Below are positions 1 to 7,677 of a stretch of 62,321 nt of DNA, piece after piece. The notes beneath the pieces were generated by a model that was given only the letters and a program-made list of their open reading frames with translations, did not search any database and had not been told where the DNA came from. Origin of the DNA: Deltaproteobacteria bacterium (GTDB taxonomy: Bacteria > Desulfobacterota > JADFVX01); NCBI GenBank assembly GCA_029860075.1, contig JAOUBX010000020.1, positions 1-62,321 on the forward strand, given 5' to 3'. A program made the position numbers and the translations under genes. Within the stretch, counting starts at the first letter, position 1, and the number at the start of each line of letters is the position of its first letter.

Positions 1-129
1 TGTGCTCTAAAGGGCCGGGAGAAACGTCCATTGGAAGAAGTCATTAACAAGGCTGCAGCTTGGCTTGAGTCAGATGAGCTTGCAGGTGAAATAAGGGGGA
101 ATGTGAATGATAAAGGGAAAGCTGTGTGA
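1..129 (+). CDS. C-terminal end of an unidentified protein (partial)
   Basis: An open frame enters from the left edge and stops at TGA 127-129, giving 42 residues that end ...NVNDKGKAV. It overlaps the start of the EcoRII-like endonuclease gene by 23 bases, which suggests translational coupling. The visible tail is mostly helical and charged (EEVINKAAAWLES) with no diagnostic motif. By context it could be a partner of the restriction enzyme such as its methyltransferase or an accessory protein, but the sequence visible here does not show that. Confidence 0.5.
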   Translation, partial: CALKGREKRPLEEVINKAAAWLESDELAGEIRGNVNDKGKAV

Positions 130-1336
130 ATATTTTTCAGGATTTGGCTTCAAAAGATTGTCTGCTACAGAAGTTGACCCCGAAACCTCCCATGGTCATG
201 AGTTTCAAGGGATAGGTGCATTTAGGGAGCTTTTTGGGACGGAACGCCATGAGTTTTCAGCCACATTTATTCATCTGTCCGATATTCATGATGATGGCCT
301 TATCAGTCAACAAGGTGATCTTAGCTGGTATGATTCCAGGGAAAACCAGCCCCATCGGTCACCGGAATACCGTCTATATTACCATGCCGAAGTCACCCTT
401 GTACAAGAGTACATCAATCCAGAAGATCTGATAATTGTTGCCCGCGAACCGGATGGTAACATTGTAGTCATGATGGCAGAGGCTGGCAGCACTTACGAGC
501 AACAGCTCATGTGGCTTTTTGATATTGTCGAGGAAGAACTCTTCACGAAATTCATTGTCCGAGATGTTGATGATGACGAAACGCTTAACTATGCCTCACG
601 TATCATACTGGAAAATCTTGGTATCGAGATCATTGAAGAAGCGGAAAACTGGCTCGATGTAATGCTGGACAGGTTTGGTAAGGCATTTCCCAAAACCAGA
701 GTTTTCTCGGCATTCGCCCAGGAAACCTTACCTGAAGTTTCACCGATAGACAACCCTGATACCGCCCTTGTCCAGTGGATGGATCAGGAAGAACTGCTTT
801 TCAGAACCTTTGAACGACATCTGGTGACAGAACGACTAAGAGAAGGATTTGGCACCCATGGCGATGATGTTGATGCCTTTATCAGCTTTTCGCTAAGCGT
901 TCAGAACCGACGGAAATCACGTGTCGGCCATGCACTTGAAAACCATCTTGAGCAAGTTTTTATTTCACATAACCTTAGTTATTCTAGGAACAAGGAAACA
1001 GAGAACAGGGCAAAACCTGATTTTATTTTCCCGGACATTGATAAATACCATTATCCTGAATTCCCTGATTGTCGCCTTTCCATGCTGGGTGTAAAGTCAT
1101 CCTGTAAGGACAGATGGCGTCAGGTCTTGTCGGAAGCTGCGAGAATAAATGAGAAGCATCTTCTGACAATGGAGCCGGGTATTAGTGAAAACCAGACGAG
1201 CGAAATGCAATCAAACTCACTTCAGCTTGTTGTGCCTTCATTACTGCACAGTACATACAAGCCTGAGCAGCAAACTTGGCTTTTCGATGTTGCGGATTTT
1301 CTGGATATGGTGAGAGAGCGTCAATCAACTGATTAA
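107..1336 (+). CDS. Type II restriction endonuclease, EcoRII family
   Basis: This 409-residue protein has the size and two-domain plan of EcoRII (about 404 aa). The C-terminal half is recognisable as the EcoRII-C catalytic domain: SRVGHALENHLE at 271-282, KPDFIFP at 303-309 and MLGVKSSCKDRWRQV at 326-340, followed by EPGISENQT and LQLVVP. The PD...VK spacing fits a PD-(D/E)XK nuclease core. The N-terminal 180 or so residues would be the effector DNA-binding domain that autoinhibits EcoRII until a second site is bound. Family members cleave double-stranded DNA at CCWGG-like sites, but the specificity here is unknown. The ATG at 107 lies inside the preceding frame. No cognate cytosine methyltransferase is visible to the right, so it should lie off the left edge or elsewhere. 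Confidence 0.88.
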   Translation: MIKGKLCEYFSGFGFKRLSATEVDPETSHGHEFQGIGAFRELFGTERHEFSATFIHLSDIHDDGLISQQGDLSWYDSRENQPHRSPEYRLYYHAEVTLVQEYINPEDLIIVAREPDGNIVVMMAEAGSTYEQQLMWLFDIVEEELFTKFIVRDVDDDETLNYASRIILENLGIEIIEEAENWLDVMLDRFGKAFPKTRVFSAFAQETLPEVSPIDNPDTALVQWMDQEELLFRTFERHLVTERLREGFGTHGDDVDAFISFSLSVQNRRKSRVGHALENHLEQVFISHNLSYSRNKETENRAKPDFIFPDIDKYHYPEFPDCRLSMLGVKSSCKDRWRQVLSEAARINEKHLLTMEPGISENQTSEMQSNSLQLVVPSLLHSTYKPEQQTWLFDVADFLDMVRERQSTD

Positions 1337-1397
1337 CAAGAATACAAACAAATAGATTGAACAACGGTTTATGGACTTTAAGAAAGGAATAGATGGT

Positions 1398-1470
1398 CAC
1401 ATCTGCATTATTAAGTTTTTACTGGACAAGAGCAGCAAGGAATGAGGCCGTGTCTTGAGTCCTGAATTCA
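1398..1470 (+). repeat. 73-bp direct repeat, copy 1
   Basis: This begins CACATCTGCATTATTAAG and ends TCCTGAATTCA. The same 73-bp stretch, without gaps and with roughly 85 percent identity, recurs at 2399-2471. The two copies sit downstream of the endonuclease gene and of the TatA-like gene respectively, so they bracket the second gene. Confidence 0.85.
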
Positions 1471-1585
1471 AAAGTTCCATTTAGAACAAAAGATATTTAC
1501 AATCAGAAATGATTGAGGTATAAGAAAACAAATGTTATGGGGGATAAGCAAATGGGGGAGAGAGTTTATATTAACGGAAAAGTAG

Positions 1586-1620
1586 AAAGCCCGGACCGGT
1601 AACGGTTTTGGGCTTTTTTT
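1586..1620 (+). terminator. Rho-independent terminator
   Basis: The outer stem is AAAGCCC (1586-1592) with GGGCTTT (1610-1616). The inner stem is ACCG (1595-1598) with CGGT (1603-1606). A run of T follows immediately. Confidence 0.75.
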
Positions 1621-1756
1621 ATATTTAGGGTCAGGGGATATGCTTTATTAAAAAATTAGAGTAAAAGAAAAAAGAACTATTTAATATTCAGTTGCCTTTT
1701 TTTGATAAGCTTCAGAAACTGAATCATTACTTGTTTGTACTAAACGGAGGTCATGT

Positions 1757-2368
1757 ATGTTTGGAATTGGCATGCCGGAAGTTATAATCTTGACCATCGT
1801 ATTTTTATTCATATGGTTTTCGATCAAGATTGCTAAATACTCTTTTCGGCAGATGAATAAGGTCGAGAATCAATCACTCGGTAGTGAATCAGAACGAGGT
1901 GATCATCAGCTAAATATTGATATCAACGACTTTCGGTTTATTGCGGATAATCTAATAAGTGAAAAGGAAGTAATTTTAACCGAAGAAGAAATCCCCCTGG
2001 ACAACAGTCATGGGTCAAGCCCAATCGTGAGTGAGCATGAATTTACAAGAACTGTTATCAATTCATTTCGATTAGATAAGGTTCAAACTATGTCTGGTCT
2101 TGTAAAAAGCAGCTTATGGACTCTTGTTGAAACAGAGGTGAAAAAAAATTTGACAAAATCTATTGGTATTCAGATTGGGGAACAGATTACACGAAGAGTA
2201 AAGGTTAGGATAGAGGCAGGGCCGGGGCAAGTCGTTCGATATAAGCTTATCTGGAAGCAGAAACAGCGTGAAGGAAAAGCACTTGTTAATATTCAAAATA
2301 AAGAGATTCAAATACCATACACCACAATGTATGGTTTGTTTCATTCGGTTAAAAGTATCGAGGTATAA
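1757..2368 (+). CDS. Unknown membrane-anchored protein with TatA-like N-terminus
   Basis: This 203-residue protein has a good ribosome binding site (ACGGAGG) before the ATG. Residues 1-22 (MFGIGMPEVIILTIVFLFIW) closely resemble the short N-tail plus hydrophobic helix of TatA/TatB translocase subunits. The rest does not: there is no clear amphipathic helix plus acidic tail. Instead there is a polar linker to about residue 90 and a basic C-terminal domain (VKKNLTKSIGIQIGEQITRRVKVRIEAGPGQVVRYKLIWKQ, given in parts) that looks globular and cytoplasmic. It is framed by the two copies of the 73-bp repeat and low in GC compared with the housekeeping genes. I do not recognise the C-terminal domain, so a role in Tat export is not supported. 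Confidence 0.6.
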   Translation: MFGIGMPEVIILTIVFLFIWFSIKIAKYSFRQMNKVENQSLGSESERGDHQLNIDINDFRFIADNLISEKEVILTEEEIPLDNSHGSSPIVSEHEFTRTVINSFRLDKVQTMSGLVKSSLWTLVETEVKKNLTKSIGIQIGEQITRRVKVRIEAGPGQVVRYKLIWKQKQREGKALVNIQNKEIQIPYTTMYGLFHSVKSIEV

Positions 2369-2836
2369 ATAAAGAGAAATAAAGGGTCACACCTACCGCA
2401 CATCTGCATTATTAAGTTTTCACTGTATAACAGCAGCAAGTAACGGGGCAGTGCCTTAAATCCTGAATTCAGGAACAAAGACCTTAGCCCCGAATTGAAA
2501 AATTGTTTTGATGGGTTGCACCCATTCTGCGAAGCTATATATAGGGGAATTAGTTGTGGTGCATTGGGACTCCTTTCAGAGTTAAATAGCTCTTTCAGGA
2601 GGATTAGTTTACCACCTGTTCAACCCAAAGATAGGTAACACTTTAACCTATAGACATGGGTAACACTTTTTGGGTACTGGTTTAGGTTGATGGACCAGCA
2701 GGGTTGGACCAAGTTAAGTAGTTGATATTTAATAGTAATGGCTTTAAAAAAGACTCTTTTCAGCCTTTAGAAGCACCATTTTGAGCTCAAAAAGAAGGTT
2801 TTAAAATAAATTTACAAATCAAGGGAGGACTTAAAG
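2369..2836. other. 468-bp intergenic region with repeat copy 2 and a duplicated 11-mer
   Basis: It contains 73-bp repeat copy 2 (2399-2471), an imperfect hairpin CTCCT...AGAG/CTCT...AGGAG near 2570-2600, and GGTAACACTTT twice (2634-2644 and 2659-2669, 25 bp apart). The duplicated 11-mer resembles the end of a transposable element, but no transposase fragment is visible. No gene is seen. Confidence 0.4.
2399..2471 (+). repeat. 73-bp direct repeat, copy 2
   Basis: This is the partner of the repeat at 1398-1470, with the same length and the same ends (CACATCTGCATTATTAAG ... TCCTGAATTCA). Differences are substitutions only, concentrated in the middle. Confidence 0.85.
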
Positions 2837-3043
2837 ATGGGCGTTTATTATAACTGTTATCTCATACCTGAAATTGAAAAGATGAATTATACACCCGATG
2901 GAGATACACTCGTTTCACTGGCAAACAAGCTTTTCGAACTTGAGTGGGCAGGGAAGGCTGAAAGCTATGAGACCTTGCAATGCAATGGCGATTGCATGAT
3001 CAGGAATAAAATGAAAGAAGAAGAGAGAGAGAAGCTACCTTGA
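2837..3043 (+). CDS. Small unknown protein, possibly a gene fragment
   Basis: This 68-residue frame has a strong ribosome binding site (GGGAGGA) 9 bases before its ATG. It starts MGVYYNCYLIP and ends in a charged tail (KMKEEEREKLP). The last four bases overlap the TTG start of the next frame, so the two look coupled. I do not recognise it. Because its two downstream neighbours are remnants of larger genes, it may also be the N-terminal stub of a truncated gene. Confidence 0.45.
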   Translation: MGVYYNCYLIPEIEKMNYTPDGDTLVSLANKLFELEWAGKAESYETLQCNGDCMIRNKMKEEEREKLP

Positions 3044-3249
3044 AGCAGTTGGCCGATTCGAGAAAGGCTTTTTCCTTCGATCTCCCATATTATGGTGATG
3101 CGTCCTCTATTGACGACGAATTTCCACCGGGTGTGGTTTTCAAGGAAAACAAATCTCTTGCAACTATTAGGGATGTGCTTCTCCCCAAACTCCTCGCCGG
3201 TGAAATCTCAATAGGAGAGGCCGGGCGCAAAATGGAGGAGGTGGCATGA
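3040..3249 (+). pseudogene. Remnant of type I restriction specificity subunit (HsdS C-terminus)
   Basis: The 69-residue frame ends SLATIRDVLLPKLLAGEISI...EEVA, the hallmark C-terminal coiled-coil end of HsdS subunits (consensus like TLAALRDTLLPKLISGEI). Intact HsdS has 350-450 residues with two target-recognition domains, and both are absent here. It starts with TTG overlapping the preceding stop and ends in an ATGA overlap with the DUF3800 start at 3246, so the original operon spacing survives. No hsdM or hsdR is present in the window. I read it as a relic of a type I restriction locus. A retained small coupled protein is the alternative. Confidence 0.6.
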
Positions 3250-4048
3250 GCTATCTCCTTTTCATGGATGAAAGTGGACATGATCTCAGGGAATCACCTT
3301 ATGAGGTTTTGGCGGGCTTCTGGAGTTGAAGGCAAAGAAACTGCTCAAGAAGAAGACATTCAAAATTGCCTCTCAACTGCCTGACATTAAGTCGACTGAA
3401 AGAACACAACTGGCGCAGCAATGCCTTATAAAAGGTCAGAAATCATTGGGGAAAGACGGCAGCGGCGCTACAAAATCTGAATTAACAGCACTGTGTCAGG
3501 CTAAAATTGCATTTGTAGAGCATTTACTGGAATTATGTGCAAACTATCGTGTAAAAGCCTTTGCCAGTATTGTAGACCGTGACGCGAAACGCCCCGAGGG
3601 CAAGGGATTTTTGAGGAAAGACTACGCTTTTTTATTTGAACGTTTTTACTACTTCCTTGAAGATCAAAGAGGTGAACCACAGGGTCTGGTTGCTTTTGAT
3701 GAACTTGACAAGTCGCAGTGTCATCTGCTGCTGGACCAGATGACTCATTATTTCAGGGAAACGGCAAAGGGGCGCATGCGTTCGTCTTTAGTTATCCCTG
3801 AGCCCTTTTTCGTGCATAGCCATTTAACAACAGCGGTACAGATTGCCGATATTGTGGCCTATATTACAGCATGGGGCGTAAGGTTGCCTGGGATGAAAAG
3901 GGAAAAACGAACAGAGTTGGATGGCCTTGCAGAGCAGATTTGCACACTGCGATATAAAACGAGCCGTGAAAACAGGGGCTCAGAACATGCTATATGGAGT
4001 TTTGTTTTATTGAACGATTTGAGAACAAAAAGACAAAAGATGAAATAG
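3246..4048 (+). pseudogene. DUF3800-family protein, disrupted by internal deletion and frameshift
   Basis: The frame starting at 3246 reads MSYLLFMDESGHDLRESPYE, the conserved acidic N-terminal motif of DUF3800 proteins (DES in the first strand, RNase H-like fold), but stops at 3327-3329. The rest of the family (FLRKDYAFLFERFYYFLE, LVAFDELDKSQ, FVHSHLTTAVQIADIVAYITAWGVRL) continues from about 3320 in another frame for 240 residues. Relatives have roughly 35-40 extra residues between the two parts, so a deletion of about 100 bp rather than a single-base slip is likely. The second part has only a TTG and no ribosome binding site. DUF3800 genes often sit beside hsdS in defence loci, in agreement with the HsdS relic upstream. 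Confidence 0.7.
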
Positions 4049-4509
4049 TTTTTTTTTGACAATAAAAAAGGCAATGCCAACTTACGTCGACAAAGCCTCC
4101 ATAAATAATTATGCTTAAGTGGCTTTAAAAAAGCAATGAAAAAGTGAGAAAAAAATTTCACTTAAAATAATGCATTTTAGAGCGATAAAAAATGCTCTTT
4201 TTAACACGGCAAAAAAGCTCCGGTCTTTTGCAGGAAATGTCCGGACCTTTAATTCACAGCTCCGGACATTTAAAGCCCGTACTGCCCATACAGGCGATAG
4301 TGCCAGTTTGGGGTCGTCATGCCAAGTACTTGATAAATAAACGATAAGGTCTTAATATAGGGCGGATTTAAGAGATATATTCACTTTTTTGAGGCTAAAA
4401 AGGGCGATATAGTCCCCAAAAGCCAAGCTGAATCGAATTATGGGGACAGGCTACTTTAAGGGTAAATAGGGCAGGGGCTCCCCTTTAAAGTTCCCCCTGA
4501 AGAGAAACC
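4049..4509. other. 461-bp intergenic region with an 11-bp-arm hairpin
   Basis: It is mostly AT-rich. The notable structure is a perfect inverted repeat, AAATGTCCGGA (4235-4245) and TCCGGACATTT (4261-4271), with a 15-base loop and no T tract. No gene is seen. Confidence 0.5.
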
Positions 4510-4878
4510 ATGACCAACATAGTCGCCTTCAAAACAGATAAGATTTATGAACTGGAGATGGTTAAAGATGCCCTGAAGGAGGCGGGTATCCCCTTTTTTA
4601 TCCGTGAGGATACCATGGTAGGGTTACATCTTCCTATTCCCATTGCACCCGTTCCTGTTCCGGGTGTTTCCTTCCTTGTTCTTGTTCCTGAAATTGCATT
4701 TGAAGAATCCAGAGCGCTTATCAAAACCCTTCCTGTTGAAGAGACAGAGGCTGATCCTGTGCGGCGTTTCAACCCCCCAAAAGAAGGCAAGCAGCTCTTT
4801 AAAATGGAAGGAAGGCATTATGCTGTCATAATTTTCCTTATCTTTGTTTTTTTCATATCTCGGCTTTTCTCACATTAA
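4510..4878 (+). CDS. DUF2007-like small protein with C-terminal membrane helix
   Basis: This 122-residue protein opens with TNIVAFKTDKIYELEMVKDALKEAGIPFFIRED, the pattern of DUF2007 (PII-like alpha/beta fold, one residue stretch comparing two states of an element of secondary structure: YELEMVKDALKEAGIP). A Pro-rich strand (LPIPIAPVPVPG) and a second half-motif (FLVLVPEIAFEESRALI) complete the domain by residue 75. A basic linker and a single hydrophobic helix near residues 104-120 (YAVIIFLIFVFFISRLF) anchor it. The family is described as putative signal-transducing, with no known ligand. The gene stands alone, preceded by GAAGAG close to the ATG. Confidence 0.6.
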   Translation: MTNIVAFKTDKIYELEMVKDALKEAGIPFFIREDTMVGLHLPIPIAPVPVPGVSFLVLVPEIAFEESRALIKTLPVEETEADPVRRFNPPKEGKQLFKMEGRHYAVIIFLIFVFFISRLFSH

Positions 4879-4889
4879 TAAAAAGCATC

Positions 4890-4950
4890 ACCCGGCTTGA
4901 AGAATGAAAGCCAATGCAAAAATAGAGATTAGTTAATGTGCCGGGTTTTA
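4890..4950 (+). terminator. Possible terminator of the DUF2007-like gene
   Basis: ACCCGGC (4890-4896) pairs with GCCGGGT (4940-4946) followed by TTTTA. The 43-base loop is unusually long, so function is uncertain. Confidence 0.3.
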
Positions 4951-5044
4951 CCACCCCCGCCCCCTCCTGAAACAGGAGGGGAGTTACAAGTTCCCCGCCT
5001 TGATAATGGATTTATGCCCCTTGAGGGTAGGGGCCAGGGGTGGT
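4950..5044. repeat. 95-bp MITE/REP-like element
   Basis: The ends are imperfect inverted repeats, ACCACCCCCGCCCC (4950-4963) and GGGGCCAGGGGTGGT (5030-5044). Inside is a perfect 9-bp stem, CCCCTCCTG (4961-4969) with CAGGAGGGG (4973-4981) and an AAA loop. Related C/G-rich hairpins occur at 8634-8649 and 45546-45597, which suggests a dispersed family. Confidence 0.6.
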
Positions 5045-5233
5045 TGAAAAAAACACCAGGAGATACCCCCTCCGGCCCCCTTGACAAGAGGAAATAAAGC
5101 CGCTCTTTTTACGCTCAAAATAAGGGCTTAGGCAGCAGTATTCCATTTACCAATTTTACAGTCTCCCCTTTTTTATTATTGCACTTAAAAGCTGAATGTT
5201 CCCGGCAAAAAATGCAAAAGTGCAATATCTGTC

Positions 5234-5273
5234 TTGACATAACAAAATGATAGAGTAGACTCTCAGTGAGAGT
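5234..5273 (+). promoter_or_regulatory. Putative sigma70 promoter with overlapping dyad
   Basis: TTGACA (5234-5239) and TAGACT (5256-5261) are separated by 16 bp. A dyad, ACTCTC (5259-5264) and GAGAGT (5268-5273), overlaps the -10 and probable start. The motif GCAATATCTGTCTT (5222-5235) runs into the -35. What it transcribes is unclear because the next gene starts 500 bases downstream. Confidence 0.4.
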
Positions 5274-5280
5274 TAATTGC

Positions 5281-5299
5281 CCTAAGTCCGACAGGCTCC
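5281..5299. repeat. Intergenic 19-mer repeat, copy 1
   Basis: The sequence CCTAAGTCCGACAGGCTCC occurs here and, identically, at 10425-10443. Both copies lie between genes. Confidence 0.7.
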
Positions 5300-5790
5300 T
5301 GGATGTAAGGGCGGAAAGTGGCGGATAGTTTTAAGGTGGATAAACTGCCGAAAAATGAATTTCAGGGTATGCCCGGCTTTTAATTTTTGGGGAAGGGGGG
5401 TGAATCGTAAGACCAAAAAAATGAAGTTTTCCAACCATTGCTTGATCATAAGAGAAGTAATTCATAAAAAATGAGAGAAGTTAAATAGGAATGAGTTCAA
5501 TCATTAAAGTGTTCTGTTTTTTTAATCATTTTTTTCAGTATCCAATCATTCAGCTTTGAACAAAACAGGTGGTTTTTGTAAGGGTCGTATCGATTGTGGC
5601 AAATTCATTCAGTAAGGAGTTCCTCCCTGTTAGGCCACAATATGTGAAACATTGTATTATCCAAATATCTAAAATAAAAGCAGCTTGTACAGTGCAATTC
5701 TGATTTTTGATATTATCCGGCAACTGTCTGATGACAAAAGCTCAAAAAATTGCATTGATTTTACACTTAACAAGCAAAGGAGGACAAGAA

Positions 5791-7284
5791 ATGAAAACTT
5801 TAACCAGCATTATAGGCGTGTTAACGCTTTTACTTACAGGGAGCGCTCTGGCAGGAGTATGCCCGAGTTCGAACGTTATTGAAGAACCGCCTGCTTTCCA
5901 GTGGACGGATGCAGGGGGCTATTGGAGCGGCACTCTGGAACTGGGTGAAGCTAGCCTGAACATCGGCAGTGATACTTTTACAACACGCGCCTATCGTCAG
6001 GCGGGCGGAAACTTTACTATCCCCGGCCCGACGCTCAACATGATACCGGGAGAAACTTATGTCCTGACATTTAAGAACCTGCTGCCCTATGCAGAACCCA
6101 GTCCGGAGCATAACAACTTAAAGGATCCCAATATTTCCAACATTCACACCCATGGTCTTCACGTATCACCTGAAACTCCTGCTGATGATGTGACACGCCT
6201 CATTAACGGCGGTTTCTGCGGTGACTATGTGTATGAAGTTCCGGCTAACCATATGGGTGGAACACTCTGGTACCACCCTCATCACCATGGTTCAACTTAT
6301 CTGCAGGTAGCAGGCGGTGCATTTGGTCTGCTTATTGTTGACGATTCCAATGACGGTATACCGCAGGGCGTTGCCGGCATGACGGAACGTGAGCTTGTTG
6401 TCGGTTTTCTTGATCCCGGCGCTGCCGGGGCCGGTGGCGACACTCTCATGTCCGGCACACTTTCACCTGGCTGGACGGTGAACGGCCGGGCGCTGGGGAA
6501 CATGTGTATGCCCGCAAATGAATGGCAGCGCTGGCGCCTTTTGCTTGCTGACCACGGCGCCAAGGTTAAAACCGTGTCTGTTCCCGGATGTGATGTGGCT
6601 CTTCTGTCTCGTGACGGTGTATGGCGAACAGTTGCACCTTTGGACCTCCCAACAAGCTCCATTGACCTGACCGGCGCCTCTCGTGCCGACCTGGCCGTGA
6701 GGTGTAGTGCTGATTCAACCATCTCGGTCGATGGGAAGCCCGTTGCCAATGTTTACGCCGACGCCGCCTTGCCTGCCGATTTAGCTGTCGGACCTTATGA
6801 TAACGGCGCTTCGGGAAGCACCTGGTCTGCCATACGTCCGCCATATTTACGAGACCTTCGGGCTGAAACTCAGGTTGAAACTCGTAATGTTAGTATGGGA
6901 GCCCGTACAATCAATGGAGATAAGTTTGACGGTAACGTTCCGACCTTCACGGTCCCCGCAGGTAGTGTACAGGAATGGAAGATTAAAGGCGCTACCAATC
7001 ACCCCTTCCACAAACACGTCTACCACGTTCAAATGAACGGCGCCTGCGGCGGTAATGATGCTTTTGAGGACGGTGAATACTATGACACAATTGCCGGTAA
7101 CTGTCTTGTACGCTTTGATTTGAACCCTGCAACTTCCAGCGTTTATAATGGTATGACGGTTATGCATTGCCATATTCTGACCCATGAGGATGAAGGCGCC
7201 ATGGGCTGGACTGATGTTGTCGGTGGTTTTCCTCCTCCGGCTTTCCCCGGTCCCGGTTATCAGGCTCTCTACCAATGTAATTAA
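5791..7284 (+). CDS. Secreted multicopper oxidase
   Basis: The ATG at 5791 was chosen because AAAGGAGGA lies 8 bases upstream and it begins a signal peptide (MKTLTSIIGVLTLLLTGSALA, cleavage after ALA); an upstream in-frame ATG at 5707 has neither. The 497-residue product has all four copper motifs: HTHG (119-122), HPHHHG (162-167), HPFHKHVYH (404-412) and HCHILTHEDEGAM (459-471). These supply the type 1 site, with a Met as likely axial ligand, and the type 2/3 trinuclear cluster. Three cupredoxin domains are expected. Substrates could be metal ions such as Cu(I), Mn(II) or Fe(II), or phenolics; the sequence does not decide. It is a single gene with its own terminator. Confidence 0.9.
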   Translation: MKTLTSIIGVLTLLLTGSALAGVCPSSNVIEEPPAFQWTDAGGYWSGTLELGEASLNIGSDTFTTRAYRQAGGNFTIPGPTLNMIPGETYVLTFKNLLPYAEPSPEHNNLKDPNISNIHTHGLHVSPETPADDVTRLINGGFCGDYVYEVPANHMGGTLWYHPHHHGSTYLQVAGGAFGLLIVDDSNDGIPQGVAGMTERELVVGFLDPGAAGAGGDTLMSGTLSPGWTVNGRALGNMCMPANEWQRWRLLLADHGAKVKTVSVPGCDVALLSRDGVWRTVAPLDLPTSSIDLTGASRADLAVRCSADSTISVDGKPVANVYADAALPADLAVGPYDNGASGSTWSAIRPPYLRDLRAETQVETRNVSMGARTINGDKFDGNVPTFTVPAGSVQEWKIKGATNHPFHKHVYHVQMNGACGGNDAFEDGEYYDTIAGNCLVRFDLNPATSSVYNGMTVMHCHILTHEDEGAMGWTDVVGGFPPPAFPGPGYQALYQCN

Positions 7285-7477
7285 TGGCTCTACTCCTGGA
7301 GGACCATTGGATATTTCCTGCGCCGGCAGTTTTGACATGACGGCCTGATTGCCGGTAATGGTCCTCATTGCCGGGAGTGCGCCACCAAAACCCTATCAAA
7401 AACCACCTGCTTGTATAGGGGACAACAAGAATAATGTCTGTCTAAATCTGTAAGTTCAGTTGTTTTATTTTTAAGAA

Positions 7478-7505
7478 GAAGGGGGAGCATTAAGCTCCCC
7501 TTTTT
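7478..7505 (+). terminator. Terminator of the multicopper oxidase gene
   Basis: GGGGAGC (7482-7488), loop ATTAA, and GCTCCCC (7494-7500) are followed by TTTTT. Confidence 0.85.
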
Positions 7506-7585
7506 ACGTTCAAAAAGAGGATTTTAAGCAACGGCTTCTCTCAACCTTTCTTCTTTTCCGGCAGGATTATCAGGGTATTAAAAAA

Positions 7586-7624
7586 CCTGTCACCCTCTCT
7601 TCCCGCGGGAGAAAGGATGACAGG
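7586..7624. repeat. Long imperfect hairpin in the convergent gap
   Basis: CCTGTCA (7586-7592) pairs with TGACAGG (7618-7624), enclosing a TCTCTTCCCGCGGGAGA-type inner stem. The T-rich flank (read on the minus strand as TTTTTTAATACCC) makes it a candidate terminator for the minus-strand gene. Confidence 0.5.
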
Positions 7625-7677
7625 CTGGAGTGAAGCAGATCAAGCTGAGCAGTTTAAATAATACTTTACTTTCCTTA

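Larger units (their letters stand above)
1337..1756. other. 420-bp intergenic region after the endonuclease
   Basis: It carries the first copy of a 73-bp direct repeat (1398-1470) and a rho-independent terminator (1586-1620). No convincing gene is seen. A 21-codon frame beginning ATGGGGGATAAG just before the terminator is too short to support. Confidence 0.5.
4879..5790. other. 912-bp intergenic region rich in repeats, upstream of the multicopper oxidase
   Basis: It holds, in order, a long-loop hairpin (4890-4946), a MITE/REP-like element with terminal inverted repeats (4950-5044), a promoter-like block with an operator-like dyad (5222-5273) and the first copy of an intergenic 19-mer (5281-5299). 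A 39-codon frame at about 5355 lacks a ribosome binding site and was not accepted. The multicopper oxidase starts at 5791, so any transcript from the 5234 promoter would have a leader of about 520 bases. Confidence 0.5.
7285..7677. other. 393-bp convergent intergenic region with two hairpins
   Basis: It separates the oxidase from a convergent exported-protein gene. It holds the oxidase terminator (7478-7505) and a stronger hairpin (7586-7624) with CCTGTCA/TGACAGG ends and a CCCGCGGG centre. No gene is seen. Confidence 0.5.

Noticed and set aside
2634..2669. Insertion-sequence end at the duplicated GGTAACACTTT
   Set aside because: No transposase fragment, terminal inverted repeat or target duplication was seen, so it is kept only as a note.
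5355..5474. 39-codon frame before the multicopper oxidase
   Set aside because: It has no ribosome binding site and an unconvincing composition.
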